Assembly (NCBI GenBank): GCA_027422505.1
Contig: JAPQWV010000498.1
Coordinates: forward strand, 62,001 to 126,000
Reading direction: 5' to 3'
Origin: Craterostigma plantagineum
Taxonomy: Eukaryota > Streptophyta > Magnoliopsida > Lamiales > Linderniaceae
DNA: 64,000 nt
Every line of letters starts with the position of its first letter. Within the stretch, counting starts at the first letter, position 1. Below are positions 38,201 to 48,693 of this stretch, piece after piece. The notes beneath the pieces were generated by a model. The model searched no databases. It was not told the DNA's origin and saw only the letters and a list, made by a program, of their open reading frames with translations. Both the position numbers and the translations under genes were made by a program.

Positions 38201-41200
38201 AAATAATGTAAAATCCTAACTTATCAACAACCCCCAAACTAGCTTCGATCGTCCTCGATCATAAAGGCGAAATAAAACCAAATCAAGTTAGGATTATAGA
38301 ACATCAATCACCGAAATTCTCCCGTTTCATCTCAGAAAACATAAAAGCATATAAAGTCAAGATAATCATCAACTAATGAACGATCTAGTCAAGACACGAG
38401 GCATGAGGTAATATGTCGCAATCTTATCATAGCATGAAAGACATTTCTAGAATTATACTACGCATCAATCCACAACTCTCACAAGGATCGCTCAAGTCAC
38501 TCGGGGTGTTTTCCAAAGGGATCTGTATAAGGACACTCAATTCACGACATGAAAAGATATTACTCTAGGCTTGCAAATATATCACATCATAGTCACATAA
38601 TAGAAGTCATGCACGAATCGAAGGGTCTTTCATCAAGGGTTGTAATGGGGCTCGGGTTTTAAAAAGGTGCGTCGTATGGGAAAGTGAGCTAAAAATATCA
38701 AACGTGTCAATCATCGAATCGCTCTTCTAACCACTTATTTTGCTCTTCTAACGCCGTGTCTATTTTTCACTCGACTCGTCCTTTTTCCTTTTCTAGCTCT
38801 TCTCGCTCGCCTCTTTTTTTTTCACTCTCTCTTTTTTTTTCTTTTTTTTTCTTCTTCTTTTTTCCTTTTTCTTTTTTTTTTCTTTTTTTTTCTTCTTCTT
38901 TTTCCTTTTTCTTCTTTTTTTTTTTTCGAACTAGCCCCTCATACCTTCTTTTTTTTTTTGTATGTCTTATCGAGGAGAGAGGTTTCTAGTCCGCTGCAAC
39001 ATTACGACGAGAGGTCTATATTATAGGACGAGTTCATAACTAATATGCATCGACGATTAGCTCCTTCTCAACCAAAAAATCACTATTCATGATATCGATA
39101 AATTAACACGTTGATCCGGGGTTGTATAGGCTAAATTTGAGGGACTTAGCCTAAATATCTGGGCTCCAAATCAACAAATAAGTCAAATAAGGCTCAAAGG
39201 GGCTCACTAAGTGGTAAATGCATAAGGTAGGGAAATATTTAGGCCAATGACTCAATCCTAGTGCCCTTCTCATTTTCGCACATAAAAATCTACATAGTAA
39301 CCATTGACATGCATAACAGAGCAAGTTCGAAAATATTCAGTCCATGCATGTCACACAAGAATAAACACCGAGCACAATGAGTTGCTCTGAATTAATCTCT
39401 GAAGGCTCGAAAACTCACATATATAGCTGGGTTTGTGCTTCATGATACGTAATATTCTCCTAAAGCAGTCAATATAACCAAATAATCATGCTTATATCAC
39501 GACAATGCAACATGTAAGACTATCTCACTCAATTCATCGAATCATATCACGACACGGTAAAATTTTAAAATTTTTCATCATTGACAGGAGATTCCACAGA
39601 TGACATTCAAATCTCAATTTTCATCAGTTCTACCCCACTAAAAGACCGAAGCATGTCGATACCTAAACATGTAAGCATATTAAATCTAGCATGAGTCACA
39701 TCCCACCCCCAAACTAAATAGTACACTGTCCTCAGTGTATAAAATAAAGGCAAAGAGAGAGTAGAAGTGACACTGCCCTGAATTTTGCATCGATCATGTA
39801 GAAGACTTGGTTTATATGCAGTAACAAGCAACCATCGTGAACGGACAACCCCCAAACTGGCTATGATCCCGCGAGAAAACGTGACTAGGCGGCACCGTGA
39901 GAGCAAATTTTTATTAGAAAAAAATCCATAAAGTAAATAGAACTTAATAAAATAATATATATGCATCGATAGGCCTTGGGTTGCCTCCCAAGAAGCGCTA
40001 CTTTTATAGTCGTTAGCTCGACTCACAAACCGCTTATTCTGGTGGACGATCGAGGTTGATCGAGTCTTCTTTCCAAACATCTCGATCGTTGTATACATTG
40101 GGTTCTCCTCTTCCTGGTGATAGTGTCTGCATCATCGTGTGGGGTCGAGAGTTCTTTTTTTCGCCATATGTAGATGCCATCGTCTGTGCAATCTTTCTGA
40201 CGACGCTTTTTCTTTTTCTTCGGCGAAACCACCTTCTTGATAGATTTAAAGCAGCTGCTGTTTTTTGTCCATGGGGTCCACCTGTTAAAATTCAATACAG
40301 AAGAAACTAAGTTATGACTAGATTTAGCCTTGTTCCCATTCAGCGCATCTATTCGAGCGTCAGCCTTCATGTTCTGGCGGTCCTTCAGCTTGCTGGTATT
40401 CTCTCCAGACAAGTTGTACCTGAAAGACTCAGAACACTTAAAAGCACAAGGGTCAAAGATATCGATAAAGGAACAAGAATCATCAGTAGGGCGTTTCATA
40501 GATTTATAAACATCGAATTCAACTTTCTCGTCCCCTACTTGCAAAATAAGTTTACCATTACCGACATCAATGATAGCTCTTGCCGTGTTTAGGAACGGTC
40601 GTCCGAGTATCAATGGGAGGTCGTCGTCTTCTTCCATATCCAACACAATAAAATCAGCCGGGAAGTAGTGCTCTCCTACTTTCACCAATACGTCTTCCAT
40701 TTTTCCTCGTGGATACGTGATAGATCTATCGGCGAGCTGAAGGATAGTCGATGTGGGTTTTGGCTCGCCAAGTCCCAATTTCCTAAATAATGAAAATGGC
40801 ATAAAATTAATACTTGCACCAAGATCGCATAACACATTATTAAATGAAAGAGATCCAATAGAACAAGGAATAGAGAAACTCCCTCGATCCTTAAGCTTCG
40901 GCGGAAGCTTCTTCTGTAATACGGCTGAACATTCTTCGGTGAGAGCGATCGTACCGTCTTCTTCTAACTTGTTTCTCTTGAATAGTAGCTCCTTCAGGCA
41001 TTTGGCGTACTTTGGCATCTGCAACAAAGCCTCAATAAAAGGGATATTAACTTCAAGTTTTTTAAATATATTAATGAAACGATCAAAATCTTCATGATTC
41101 TTCCCTTTTCGTAAAGCCGCTGGATATGGAGGTCGGATTTTTATCGGTGGGAGTGGGTTGACCTTCTTATCCTCCAAGAATGAATCTGGCTCGTCTTCGA

Positions 41201-44200
41201 CTTTTTCAGCCTGCTTGTCCTTTTCAGGGTCGTGAACCGTAGTGTTTGTGGCCGTGAACTCTCTCTGATCGAATGTCTCCGTCTCTTTTGCTTTCTTCAC
41301 CTTCTTCGTCTCTTGGAACAATTCAAGCTTCTTTCCACTTCTTAATTCAATGACATTCGCGTACTCTCGAGGGTTCTTTTCGGTGTCGCTCGGAAGTGTG
41401 CCAGGCTTGCGCTCGGCCATTGAACTTGTTAAATGTCCAATTGTAGTCACCAGACTATGCATTGTATCCTCTATCTTGTTAAGCCGTTCGTCTGTCTTAC
41501 GATTCTGACTGCCTTGATAGTCCGTTAATTTCTCAAATGCTATCTCCCAATCGGCCTTTTGTTTTGGTGGTGGCGCGCTACGCTGACTTTGAATTTCTGG
41601 AGGCTTCACGTAGTGCGAGTTGCCATAAGATAAATTAGGATGACCTCTCCAACTCGGGTCGTATGTGTTCGAGTAAAAGTTCTTTTGCCTCGACTGGATT
41701 TGTTTCACTTCCTCGGGGTTCTTGGCTTGCATCATGTCTAGTCTCTGGTGTATAGCTTCAAGTTGCGCCTCCAATGAGCTACTAATCTCATGTACCCCAG
41801 CCGTTCGACGGTCCAAATCTTGCTCAGTATATCTTGCAGGGTAGGCCGCGATCCTCTCGATGGCTGCAAGTGCGTCCGCATCGTCGAGCTCCATAAAGTT
41901 CGTGCTGCATCCTCCGTCGATGATGCGCTTGTTCTGCGTGCTAAGTCCCAAGAAGAACGACTGCATTTGAACGCTCAAGGGTATGCTGTGGTTCGGGCAT
42001 TGTCTGAGAAGGCTCTTGTATCGACTCCATGCATCACTCAACGTCTCGCCTCCTTCTTGTTTGAAGTTCACAAGCTCGCTCCTTATCTCGCTAGTCCGCG
42101 AGAGTGGGTAGTACTTGCCCAAGAAACACCCCACCATCTGTTCCCAACTAGTGATGGATGCGTGTGGCAGTGACGAAAACCACTCTGACGCTTTACCTAC
42201 AAGAGAGAATGGAAAAAATGTAAGCCTTATAACCGTAGTAGATACCCCAGGATACTTAATAGTTCTGCAAATCTGTTGAAATTTGGTAATGTGGGAATTA
42301 GCGTCCTCATTAGTTAGCCCATGGAATTGGACTGCTCCTGTCACCATATGCAAAGTCACGGGCTTGATTTCGAATTGATTGTTAGGTCCTTCGGGGATCA
42401 CTATCGGGTCATTATCGTCGAAGAGGCCTGGAAGCGCTCGACTTAGTAGAGTGGGCCGTGAAGGAATCTCCTGGCGTTCTTGATTCTCCATTGTTCTTGC
42501 GGGAAAAAAAAATTAAAATAAAAATTAGTGAGAATGATAATAATAAAGAAAGAAAATAATAAAGTAAAAATAAAAATAAATCTAAACTAAAACTGGAATA
42601 AAATCCTAAAACTAATAATACCGCTGTCCCCGGCAACGGCGCCAAAAACTTGACACGCTCAAATTCTAGCAAGTGTACTAGGTCGTGCAAGTAGTATAAA
42701 ACGGACAAAGTCCGAGTATCGATCCACGAAGACAGCTCGATTAATTCTAAGAAAATATTCCTAATTCTAGTTTAAACTAACGGAATTTTTATAGTTTTGA
42801 TGATTTGATAAAAGAGATAAAAGACGCAAATAATAAAATAAACGCAAATAAAATAAATGAGGATAAAGCAATTAACGACGACGTGATTAAGACACATGCT
42901 CGGCACAAATTACTCCTACGTCTTCATGCAATATCATCTATCTAATCAACATGAATCAAGTCAAGGTGGAATTTCCTAACATACGTGCTACTCGTTTGTC
43001 CCGCAATAGCAACCCTACGTAAATAGAGAACCAATCAACTATATGTCTATATGACTGTAGTTCCTACACGTGCATTAATTCTTCGTGAAATTCCCCGAGT
43101 TTAGGCGCTTTCGGCGCCTAAGATCTCAGAAACCACACATACGAAACCGAATTCCATCTCTGGTCGGTTTTACGTAGTGGTGCTCGCTATTTTGATCTAA
43201 CCTTTCTAATCACCTTTTCGGTCTCATGTACTAGGTCAATAATCGTGTGTGCGGTGGCCGATCACACACACGTCGTTAAACTCAAATAACGAACACATAA
43301 CTCAAATCATATGATTAAATAAAATAATAATTGCATTGATACGTAGTCATAATCCGGCCTCACACGGCCTCAATCACAAAAGAAATTAGCCTAGCATATT
43401 AATATACGAAAACGACAACGAATCAAAAGAAAACATTGTCGAAAACGAAATATTAAAAAGTAAGAAATTCGCCCTTTTACGGTGCTCGCGTCGCCTCGCT
43501 CCGGGCCGTTGATTTTTATTCTCGTCGCAGCCGTAAGTCTTTGCTCTTTTATTTCAGCCGTCGATCTCCTTATTATCTTCGTTCCCCAAGCTTCGCTGTC
43601 GTCCCCTTTTTATAGAAATAGAAGCCGACTTAACCAAGTAAATCCAATATTATATCATATTTGAATCTTCAAGATCTTTGACTTCCTCTCCTTCAAGCTC
43701 GGCTCCCACCTTGAGAATATATTAAGTATGCTTGGACTTATTCTCTTTCCTTATAGCATCGCATATCTAGGTAATTCAAGGTGGTCTTGACTTTTTCTTC
43801 TATTTGCACTGTGTATGCATAAATCTAGTAAATCCTTTGAGTTTGATTTGCTCTTTACACACGTGAATGGTCTCTTGTGGGCTTAGATTATTTTCCATGG
43901 GCTGAATCTATCGATCACTGTTTTCCAATCAATTCATGATTATACTTTGCATGCATAATTCCTCGACGTTGGACCTTTTTGCTCCGGTATCTACAAAATA
44001 TGAAATATAAACGCAAACGTAAAATACTCGAGATATTTCGATAAATAACGGTGGAAAATACGCTTTTATGAGGAATAAAATAATGTAAAATCCTAACTTA
44101 TCAACACTCCTCTGTTTCTTGATATCAAGGGAACTGCTGATGATGTAGTGGACTGCTCTCATGGAAAGCAGCTCCACGAACTTTGCCAGGAGAAATTCGA

Positions 44201-44612
44201 GCCACTATGGATCAAAGGAGGAAACCACTGCGACTTAGAGCTTTACCCCGACTACATCAAGCACCTGAAGAAGTTCGTCTCAGCGCTCGACAAGCCCCCT
44301 TCTCAGAGGAACATGATAAGGAGAAGGATGGACAGGCCCGAGCACTCAAGGAAGAGCGTCGATCACATGGAAGCTCCAAGAAAGAGCACAGATCGAAGGG
44401 AGAAGCCTCGAAAGAGCACTGATAAGCTTAAACCCTTCGAATACAAATTCCACAACGACGACAGGCCGCCGAAGCTTAAGCTGTCCTTCGATCAGTTGGA
44501 GAGGTCGAGGAGGAGCGTCGAGTACCACGAGAAATCGAGGAGGAGCATCGACGTTCAGATGGACAAGGCGAGGAAGAGCGTCGATTGGATCGAAAAGATT
44601 CGACCTTCTTGA
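35293..44612 (+). CDS. ABHD17-like alpha/beta hydrolase, last intron invaded by a retrotransposon
   Basis: Serine hydrolase of the ABHD17 type; animal members remove palmitate from proteins, and the substrate in plants is less clear. Five exons: 35293-35594, 36230-36266, 36352-36588, 36664-36711, 44130-44612; 368 aa. MGGVTSS fits N-myristoylation. The fold shows [26 protein letters not shown], nucleophile GQSVGSGP, then GTADDVVD (Asp) and GGNHCDLE (His). The tail (about 270-368) has repeated basic-Ser motifs (RKSVD, RKSTD, RRSVE, RRSID), typical of the plant relatives. Intron 3 starts with GC (AAG|GCAAGT), a non-canonical GC-AG intron. Intron 4 was about 80 bp and now contains a 7330-bp LTR element. 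Coding sequence is intact, so function depends on splicing out about 7.4 kb. Confidence 0.93.
36774..38226 (-). repeat. 3' LTR of the retrotransposon
   Basis: 1453 bp, starting TGACACGCTC and ending CTTATCA on the + strand (TG...CA ends). The same length and offset (5877 bp) as the other LTR apply throughout, with no indel. Contains the typical conserved block ACGGACAAAGTCCGAGTATC. Confidence 0.95.
38227..38240 (-). promoter_or_regulatory. Polypurine tract of the retrotransposon
   Basis: On the element's strand this reads AGTTTGGGGGTTGT immediately before the 3' LTR (TGATAAG...). Two further copies of the core (CCCCCAAACT on the + strand) lie at 39706-39715 and 39849-39858 in the interior. 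Confidence 0.7.
38241..40022. other. Retrotransposon 3' non-coding interior
   Basis: Between gag-protease and the polypurine tract. It contains a pyrimidine-rich tract (38800-38960), two extra polypurine-like cores, and the block GGTTGCCTCCCAAGAAGCGC (near 39978), which is common in plant Ty3-type elements. No ORF with a recognisable pol domain was found on either strand. Confidence 0.7.
40023..42491 (-). CDS. Retrotransposon gag-protease polyprotein
   Basis: 822-codon ORF of Athila/TAT-type. The retrotrans_gag domain lies at about residues 60-200 ([43 protein letters not shown]). A coiled, charged middle follows with [13 protein letters not shown] and a KPG/Glu-rich linker. The aspartic-protease-like region has [20 protein letters not shown] (active-site DLGAS), [13 protein letters not shown], and then [20 protein letters not shown]. 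There is no CCHC zinc knuckle that I can see. The C-terminus is lysine-rich ([16 protein letters not shown]). The frame stays open throughout, consistent with a young copy. Confidence 0.93.
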   Translation of the reverse strand: MENQERQEIPSRPTLLSRALPGLFDDNDPIVIPEGPNNQFEIKPVTLHMVTGAVQFHGLTNEDANSHITKFQQICRTIKYPGVSTTVIRLTFFPFSLVGKASEWFSSLPHASITSWEQMVGCFLGKYYPLSRTSEIRSELVNFKQEGGETLSDAWSRYKSLLRQCPNHSIPLSVQMQSFFLGLSTQNKRIIDGGCSTNFMELDDADALAAIERIAAYPARYTEQDLDRRTAGVHEISSSLEAQLEAIHQRLDMMQAKNPEEVKQIQSRQKNFYSNTYDPSWRGHPNLSYGNSHYVKPPEIQSQRSAPPPKQKADWEIAFEKLTDYQGSQNRKTDERLNKIEDTMHSLVTTIGHLTSSMAERKPGTLPSDTEKNPREYANVIELRSGKKLELFQETKKVKKAKETETFDQREFTATNTTVHDPEKDKQAEKVEDEPDSFLEDKKVNPLPPIKIRPPYPAALRKGKNHEDFDRFINIFKKLEVNIPFIEALLQMPKYAKCLKELLFKRNKLEEDGTIALTEECSAVLQKKLPPKLKDRGSFSIPCSIGSLSFNNVLCDLGASINFMPFSLFRKLGLGEPKPTSTILQLADRSITYPRGKMEDVLVKVGEHYFPADFIVLDMEEDDDLPLILGRPFLNTARAIIDVGNGKLILQVGDEKVEFDVYKSMKRPTDDSCSFIDIFDPCAFKCSESFRYNLSGENTSKLKDRQNMKADARIDALNGNKAKSSHNLVSSVLNFNRWTPWTKNSSCFKSIKKVVSPKKKKKRRQKDCTDDGIYIWRKKELSTPHDDADTITRKRRTQCIQRSRCLERRLDQPRSSTRISGL
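42628..42644 (-). promoter_or_regulatory. Primer-binding site, tRNA-Asp type
   Basis: The + strand reads CCCCGGCAACGGCGCCA, the 3' end of plant tRNA-Asp including the CCA side. On the element's strand it is the complement, six bases after the 5' LTR. tRNA-Asp priming is typical of Athila-like elements. Confidence 0.85.
42651..44103 (-). repeat. 5' LTR of the retrotransposon
   Basis: 1453 bp, same ends as the copy at 36774-38226. It is adjacent to the primer-binding site, and in the element's orientation it is the promoter-bearing LTR. It lies 26 bp upstream of the last exon of the host hydrolase gene. Confidence 0.95.
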
Positions 44613-45039
44613 TGGTTTCGGACAAGGTCGGTCCTTTTTAAGTTAAGGTGAGTTTGTCGATTGGGGATTTTGTTAGACGTGGTAATAAAATAGTTCGCGG
44701 TGGTTACAGCAAAAAAGAAATGTAAGGGGCGGTACGGTTTGGTTTGGGTATACTTCATCTCCCTCTGAGAATAATCACTGTGTTTCTTTTTTCTTTTAAT
44801 GTATAAAAGAACCTTGTTTTTCGAAGTGTAGTGTGTACTACTACTGTGTTTAACGGCTTTCTTGTTGGTCGCTGGGTTTTTAAAGCTCTTAGCTCTTTTA
44901 TTCCATCTGAGATGGTGTATATATACACTTTGCAGCAACCTTCTCCTCAACAAAGCAGATCCACAACATAAGTTGGCACAGAAGACAATTACAAGAATAT
45001 GTGTAAGTATCGTATATATAATTTAACGGGGCGACCCGT
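44613..45039. other. Intergenic between convergent hydrolase and pectate lyase
   Basis: 3' untranslated regions of both genes; nothing else recognised. Confidence 0.6.
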
Positions 45040-47181
45040 TTAGCAGATGGATCCTTTGCGACAGTTCAACGCGCCCGCCCCGGCCGTAATGTAGCTGACC
45101 AGCGTAGACGCCCTCGCGCCCAAGCTCGACGCCTTTGCATAGCTCGACGAAGCCTCACCGCCCGACGGCGTAAAGTAGGCCCCGTTCAGCATCATGTCTC
45201 CCTCCGACCTCCAATTCCAGCTTTTCCACTCGCTCTCCGGCGCATCCTCGTGTTTCGTCACCTGATAAAAAAAATCTCAATCGGGTCGACCGCAATAATG
45301 AAAGAAAAAAAGCGCACCCTTTTATCGATCTCGAGTACCTCTTTGTTGAACCTATCGTCGGGCGCTAGAAACCTATTCCCCTGGCTATTAATCGTCGGCG
45401 AAGCGCTCCCCCCTATGGCGTACATTTCCCAGTGCGTGTAATCGTTGTTGACGATGTGGAAGTACCCATGCCTGCACCTCGGCATCCTCTGAACGAGCCC
45501 CTCGCCGAAGTGGTTGAAGGCGATGGTCACCTGTTGAGATTATAAATTGGACTTTTGTTCCCACATCGGATATTTCAAGCTCTCGTCTATTTAATATATC
45601 AGAGTCTCTCACCTACTATCACCAGTTGGTTTAAGGAATTGAATCCTATCAACTTAAGTGGGTCAATTTATCACCAAAAATGTAAAGTCACCTGCATGGC
45701 CTTATCCTGGAAATAGGCGTCGTTGTGTCCCAGCAGCATCACCTTGTTGTGGTGGGTCATGTAGTTGTTCGAGAGCGTGACGGCAGTCGAGCCGTGGATT
45801 GCGTCGATGAGCCCGTCGGCGCAGCTCGATAACGAGCAGTGGTCGACCCACACATGGGACCCTCCGAAGATGGACACGCCGTCCCCGTCCGAGCGGGTGC
45901 GCCACCCGTAGTGGGTCGGGGAGTCCCTCACGTCGGCGTTGCCGCCCGGGACGCAGTCGTGGATGTGGACGCCGTGGATGATGACGTTGGTCACGTACTG
46001 GACCGTGATGCACGGCCCGTCGGATATGTGGACGCTCGCCCCGCGGCCGTCGATGGTCTTGAAGGAGTTCATTATGAGCTCCTCCTTGAGGCGTATGACC
46101 ATGTCCCGGGCGAAGATGATCCACAGTGGCTCGTCCTGGATTACTGCCCATCGGAGGGTCCCAGGCTTGGGGTTGACAGGGTCGTCGTTGCCCGAGTCGG
46201 TCACTGTGTAGATCTCGCCGTCGCGGCCGCCGATCGCGTTTCGGCCGAAGCCTGACGTTCGATATTGAGAATATAGAAAATATGAAAAAACACTGTTGAA
46301 TACGGGCAATCTACCTAAAAGTTTAAGCTTGTATGACAGAGTCGGATTTGGGTTAATATTTTTTACAGTGCCACAATTTTTTTGAGTTAATTTTGGGGTC
46401 CCGTTTTAAGATCTTTTTCCTTCTAAATAAATTTTAATACCATTATTTTGTAGCCTCGGTAATGAATAAAAATATGCCCAAAAATTATAATAATTAAAAT
46501 TTTATTTATTTATATTAAGGTTGTGCCTCCACTCCATAGCCCATAAACTGAAAAAACGCCCCCTTGTATGGGATAGGTCATTTTTAATTATATACATTAT
46601 GTTATGAACATCACCCTCACCTTTAGGCTGGTTTATTTGTTATTTAATATTAGGCCTGTAATTTTCTTAAATATGTGGTGGTGAGAATTTGTATCGGAGA
46701 CCTTTTAGTCCGTGGGCTCTGATTTAATTGTCACTCACCTGAAAGCTTAAGCTTGTATAAAAATTGAAGTACTAATTGAAGTTATTATCCAAATTTGTAA
46801 ATTACAGTACTAAGATTTTAAGAGCGAAGTGGTCATTAAGTACCTATTGCGCAATCGGCTAACTTTTGGCGGTTCTGTGACCAGTTGGGGTCGCACCGCC
46901 AGCAGTCGTCTATGGGGTTGCCCGTGTTGCATGACAGGAAGCCCAGTTTTCGTCTCGAGGCGTTTAGCTTCCTGCATTATTGCGGACCGAATGGAATCTT
47001 TCTTCACAAAAAAAATTCGTAAATTTCGAAATGTAGCAAAGCAAAGATTTTTTACGCACTTGTGTACTTCTTGGACTACTAGTTCGGGATCGTCTGGCGC
47101 TGGAGAAGAAGAGGCTACTAGGGAAGGGAATGCGAAGAGGCAGAGCAAGACTGCGAATGATAACGCAATGAATGGCGACAT
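45040..47181 (-). CDS. Secreted pectate lyase (PL1)
   Basis: Cleaves de-esterified pectin by beta-elimination in the cell wall (polysaccharide lyase family 1). Five exons: 47060-47181, 46844-46971, 45692-46251, 45339-45530, 45040-45261; 407 aa. Signal peptide [20 protein letters not shown]. Then [20 protein letters not shown] and [19 protein letters not shown]. The core beta-helix has [30 protein letters not shown] (calcium-binding Asp region) and [28 protein letters not shown] contains the catalytic Arg. The C-terminus is [13 protein letters not shown] chose the ATG at 47179-47181 because it gives the signal peptide; upstream in-frame codons look like untranslated leader. All junctions are GT-AG. 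Confidence 0.94.
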
Positions 47182-47973
47182 TGCCGTCGCTGAGCTGAGA
47201 GCAGAGCAAAAGATCAATTGATGGATGAGAAGAAGAAGAAGAATTGGGAATGGTGTAGAGTTTATAAAGCCTCGATGGAGACTATAAATAAACAAAACCA
47301 ACCAAAGTAGGGTCCTTTTTCTTCTGTACATGTTATCTAGTGGATTGGCGAATGAGTGACTGATTTCTTGTTTTGTTGAGGTTTAAGGTTAACTCATCCT
47401 AAATGGTTAAGCTATAATGGTACTAATGTGGCTTAGCTGCTTTCTTTTCTTCCCTGAAATGGCTGCAAGAGTTGATCATCTTTTGCTATCGTGGGGACAA
47501 AAAGAGAACGTGAGTGTCTACGTTAATAAGGAGGTTCACCTTTCGCTTCAAATAAATGGGCCTAGGTTGATGTTTAAATGCATCGATTGCTGCTGCTTAC
47601 TGAGCCTTCATATTCCAACTCATTTAATTTACGCAGAAAAGTGTCGTCTGATCCCAACTAGTGTTTGTGTTGTTGCAGTTTGCCCCCCGATTTACGTAAT
47701 GTTTGTCAATTAACCCCTTCAATTATTCCTCGGCGGTCATTGCAATGGTGCACATGGCATCATGCTTTCCATCACATGCTTACTCTTCTATCATATGGAA
47801 ATGTCGCTATTGCTGGCAGCGACTACGGTAATCTGCTATCGTAAAAAAACGGATTAACTAACAGCTGGCAAGTTTATTTGTTAAATATTTTTATATTATC
47901 AGTTTATGCCTTTCTCTCTCACTGACACACATATTTGTATTTCTGCAATGTACCCTTGAAAGCTGAGGAAGCC
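47182..47973. other. Divergent promoter region, pectate lyase / methyltransferase
   Basis: No gene recognised. A 98-codon open frame at 47417-47713 is Cys/Val-rich without domain similarity and is probably chance. Confidence 0.55.
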
Positions 47974-48693
47974 ATGAAATACCCCAATTTTCCGAAATTA
48001 CCCCTACTCCTCGGCCTCATCATCACCCTCTCCGTCGTCGTCTTCCTCTCCCTGACAAAAACCCAAACCACCGATCAACCACCGAGCCTATCGCCGGACC
48101 TCAAGATCCGGCCGGGATACGAATCCTACCAATCCTACCTCGACCATCAGCTCAACAAAACCCTAAACCCCAACCTCCGACACCTGTGGACCACCCGAGA
48201 CTGGCAGCGGAAGGTCACCGTCTTCTCAAGCTTCTTCCGTAGCCTACAGAGCCGAGGGCTACTGAGCAATTCCTCCAAATCGCTCTCCATCGGAGCTAGG
48301 GTCGGACAGGAAGTCGCCGCCTTGAAATCGATCGGTGTCGACGACTCAATCGGAATCGATCTCGTGCCCTACCCGCCGCTGGTGATGAAGGGCGATTTCC
48401 ACGACCAGCCATTCGCCGACGAGACGTTCGACTTCGAATTCTCCAACGTGTTCGACCACGCGCTTTATCCGTGGAAGTTCGTCTCCGAGATCGAGCGGAC
48501 GCTGAGGCCCGGCGGGGTGTGTGTGCTCCACGTGCTGGTGAAGAAGCGTGGGGATAGGTATTCGGCGAATGATCTGTACAGTGTTGGGCCGTTGAAGGAT
48601 CTGTTCAAGGTTTCCGAGCTTGTCGAGGCGAGGAGCATCGATGGGTTTGGATTGGATACGGAGGTTGTTTTTAGGAAGAAAGCCAAAGAGTAA
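47974..48693 (+). CDS. Membrane-anchored SAM-dependent methyltransferase-like protein
   Basis: 239-aa intronless protein. The start at 47974 puts a single hydrophobic signal-anchor right after a short basic N-terminus (LPLLLGLIITLSVVVFLSL), predicting a type II endomembrane protein. The lumenal part has a compact class-I methyltransferase-like core: LSIGARVGQEVAALKSIGV (motif I region, with GxRxG in place of GxGxG), IGIDLVPYPPLVMKGDFHD (acidic residue and DFHD) and FDFEFSNVFDHALYPWKFVS, then ERTLRPGGVCVLHVL (motif III-like). Plants have a family of such small proteins without known substrate. I recognise the fold, not the function. Confidence 0.85.
   Translation: MKYPNFPKLPLLLGLIITLSVVVFLSLTKTQTTDQPPSLSPDLKIRPGYESYQSYLDHQLNKTLNPNLRHLWTTRDWQRKVTVFSSFFRSLQSRGLLSNSSKSLSIGARVGQEVAALKSIGVDDSIGIDLVPYPPLVMKGDFHDQPFADETFDFEFSNVFDHALYPWKFVSEIERTLRPGGVCVLHVLVKKRGDRYSANDLYSVGPLKDLFKVSELVEARSIDGFGLDTEVVFRKKAKE

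Larger units (their letters stand above)
36774..44103 (-). mobile_element. Complete Athila/Ty3-like LTR retrotransposon without pol (7330 bp)
   Basis: Two LTRs of equal length (1453 bp), a tRNA-Asp primer-binding site, a polypurine tract, one gag-protease ORF, and a perfect 5-bp target duplication ACACT (36769-36773 and 44104-44108). The element runs right to left relative to the window, antisense to its host gene. No reverse transcriptase, RNase H or integrase frame was found in the 4.4-kb interior, so it must be mobilised in trans, as described for gag-only LTR elements. The LTRs looked identical wherever I compared them, which implies a recent insertion. Confidence 0.95.

Noticed and set aside
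38756..38989. 77-codon frame of mostly Phe and Ser
   Set aside because: Simple pyrimidine-rich repeat in the retrotransposon interior; not a gene.
39607..40098. 163-codon - strand frame downstream of gag, considered as a pol remnant
   Set aside because: No reverse transcriptase, RNase H or integrase motif; it overlaps the gag end and the non-coding 3' interior.
45540..45690. Pectate lyase intron with CCCACATCGGATATTTC block, considered a MITE
   Set aside because: Resembles a common plant repeat start, but I could not define two matching ends.
45702..46151. 149-codon frame rich in Arg/His/Pro
   Set aside because: Out-of-frame shadow of the pectate lyase core exon.
47417..47713. 98-codon frame between pectate lyase and methyltransferase
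   Set aside because: Cys/Val-rich, no known domain, and located in a divergent promoter region.
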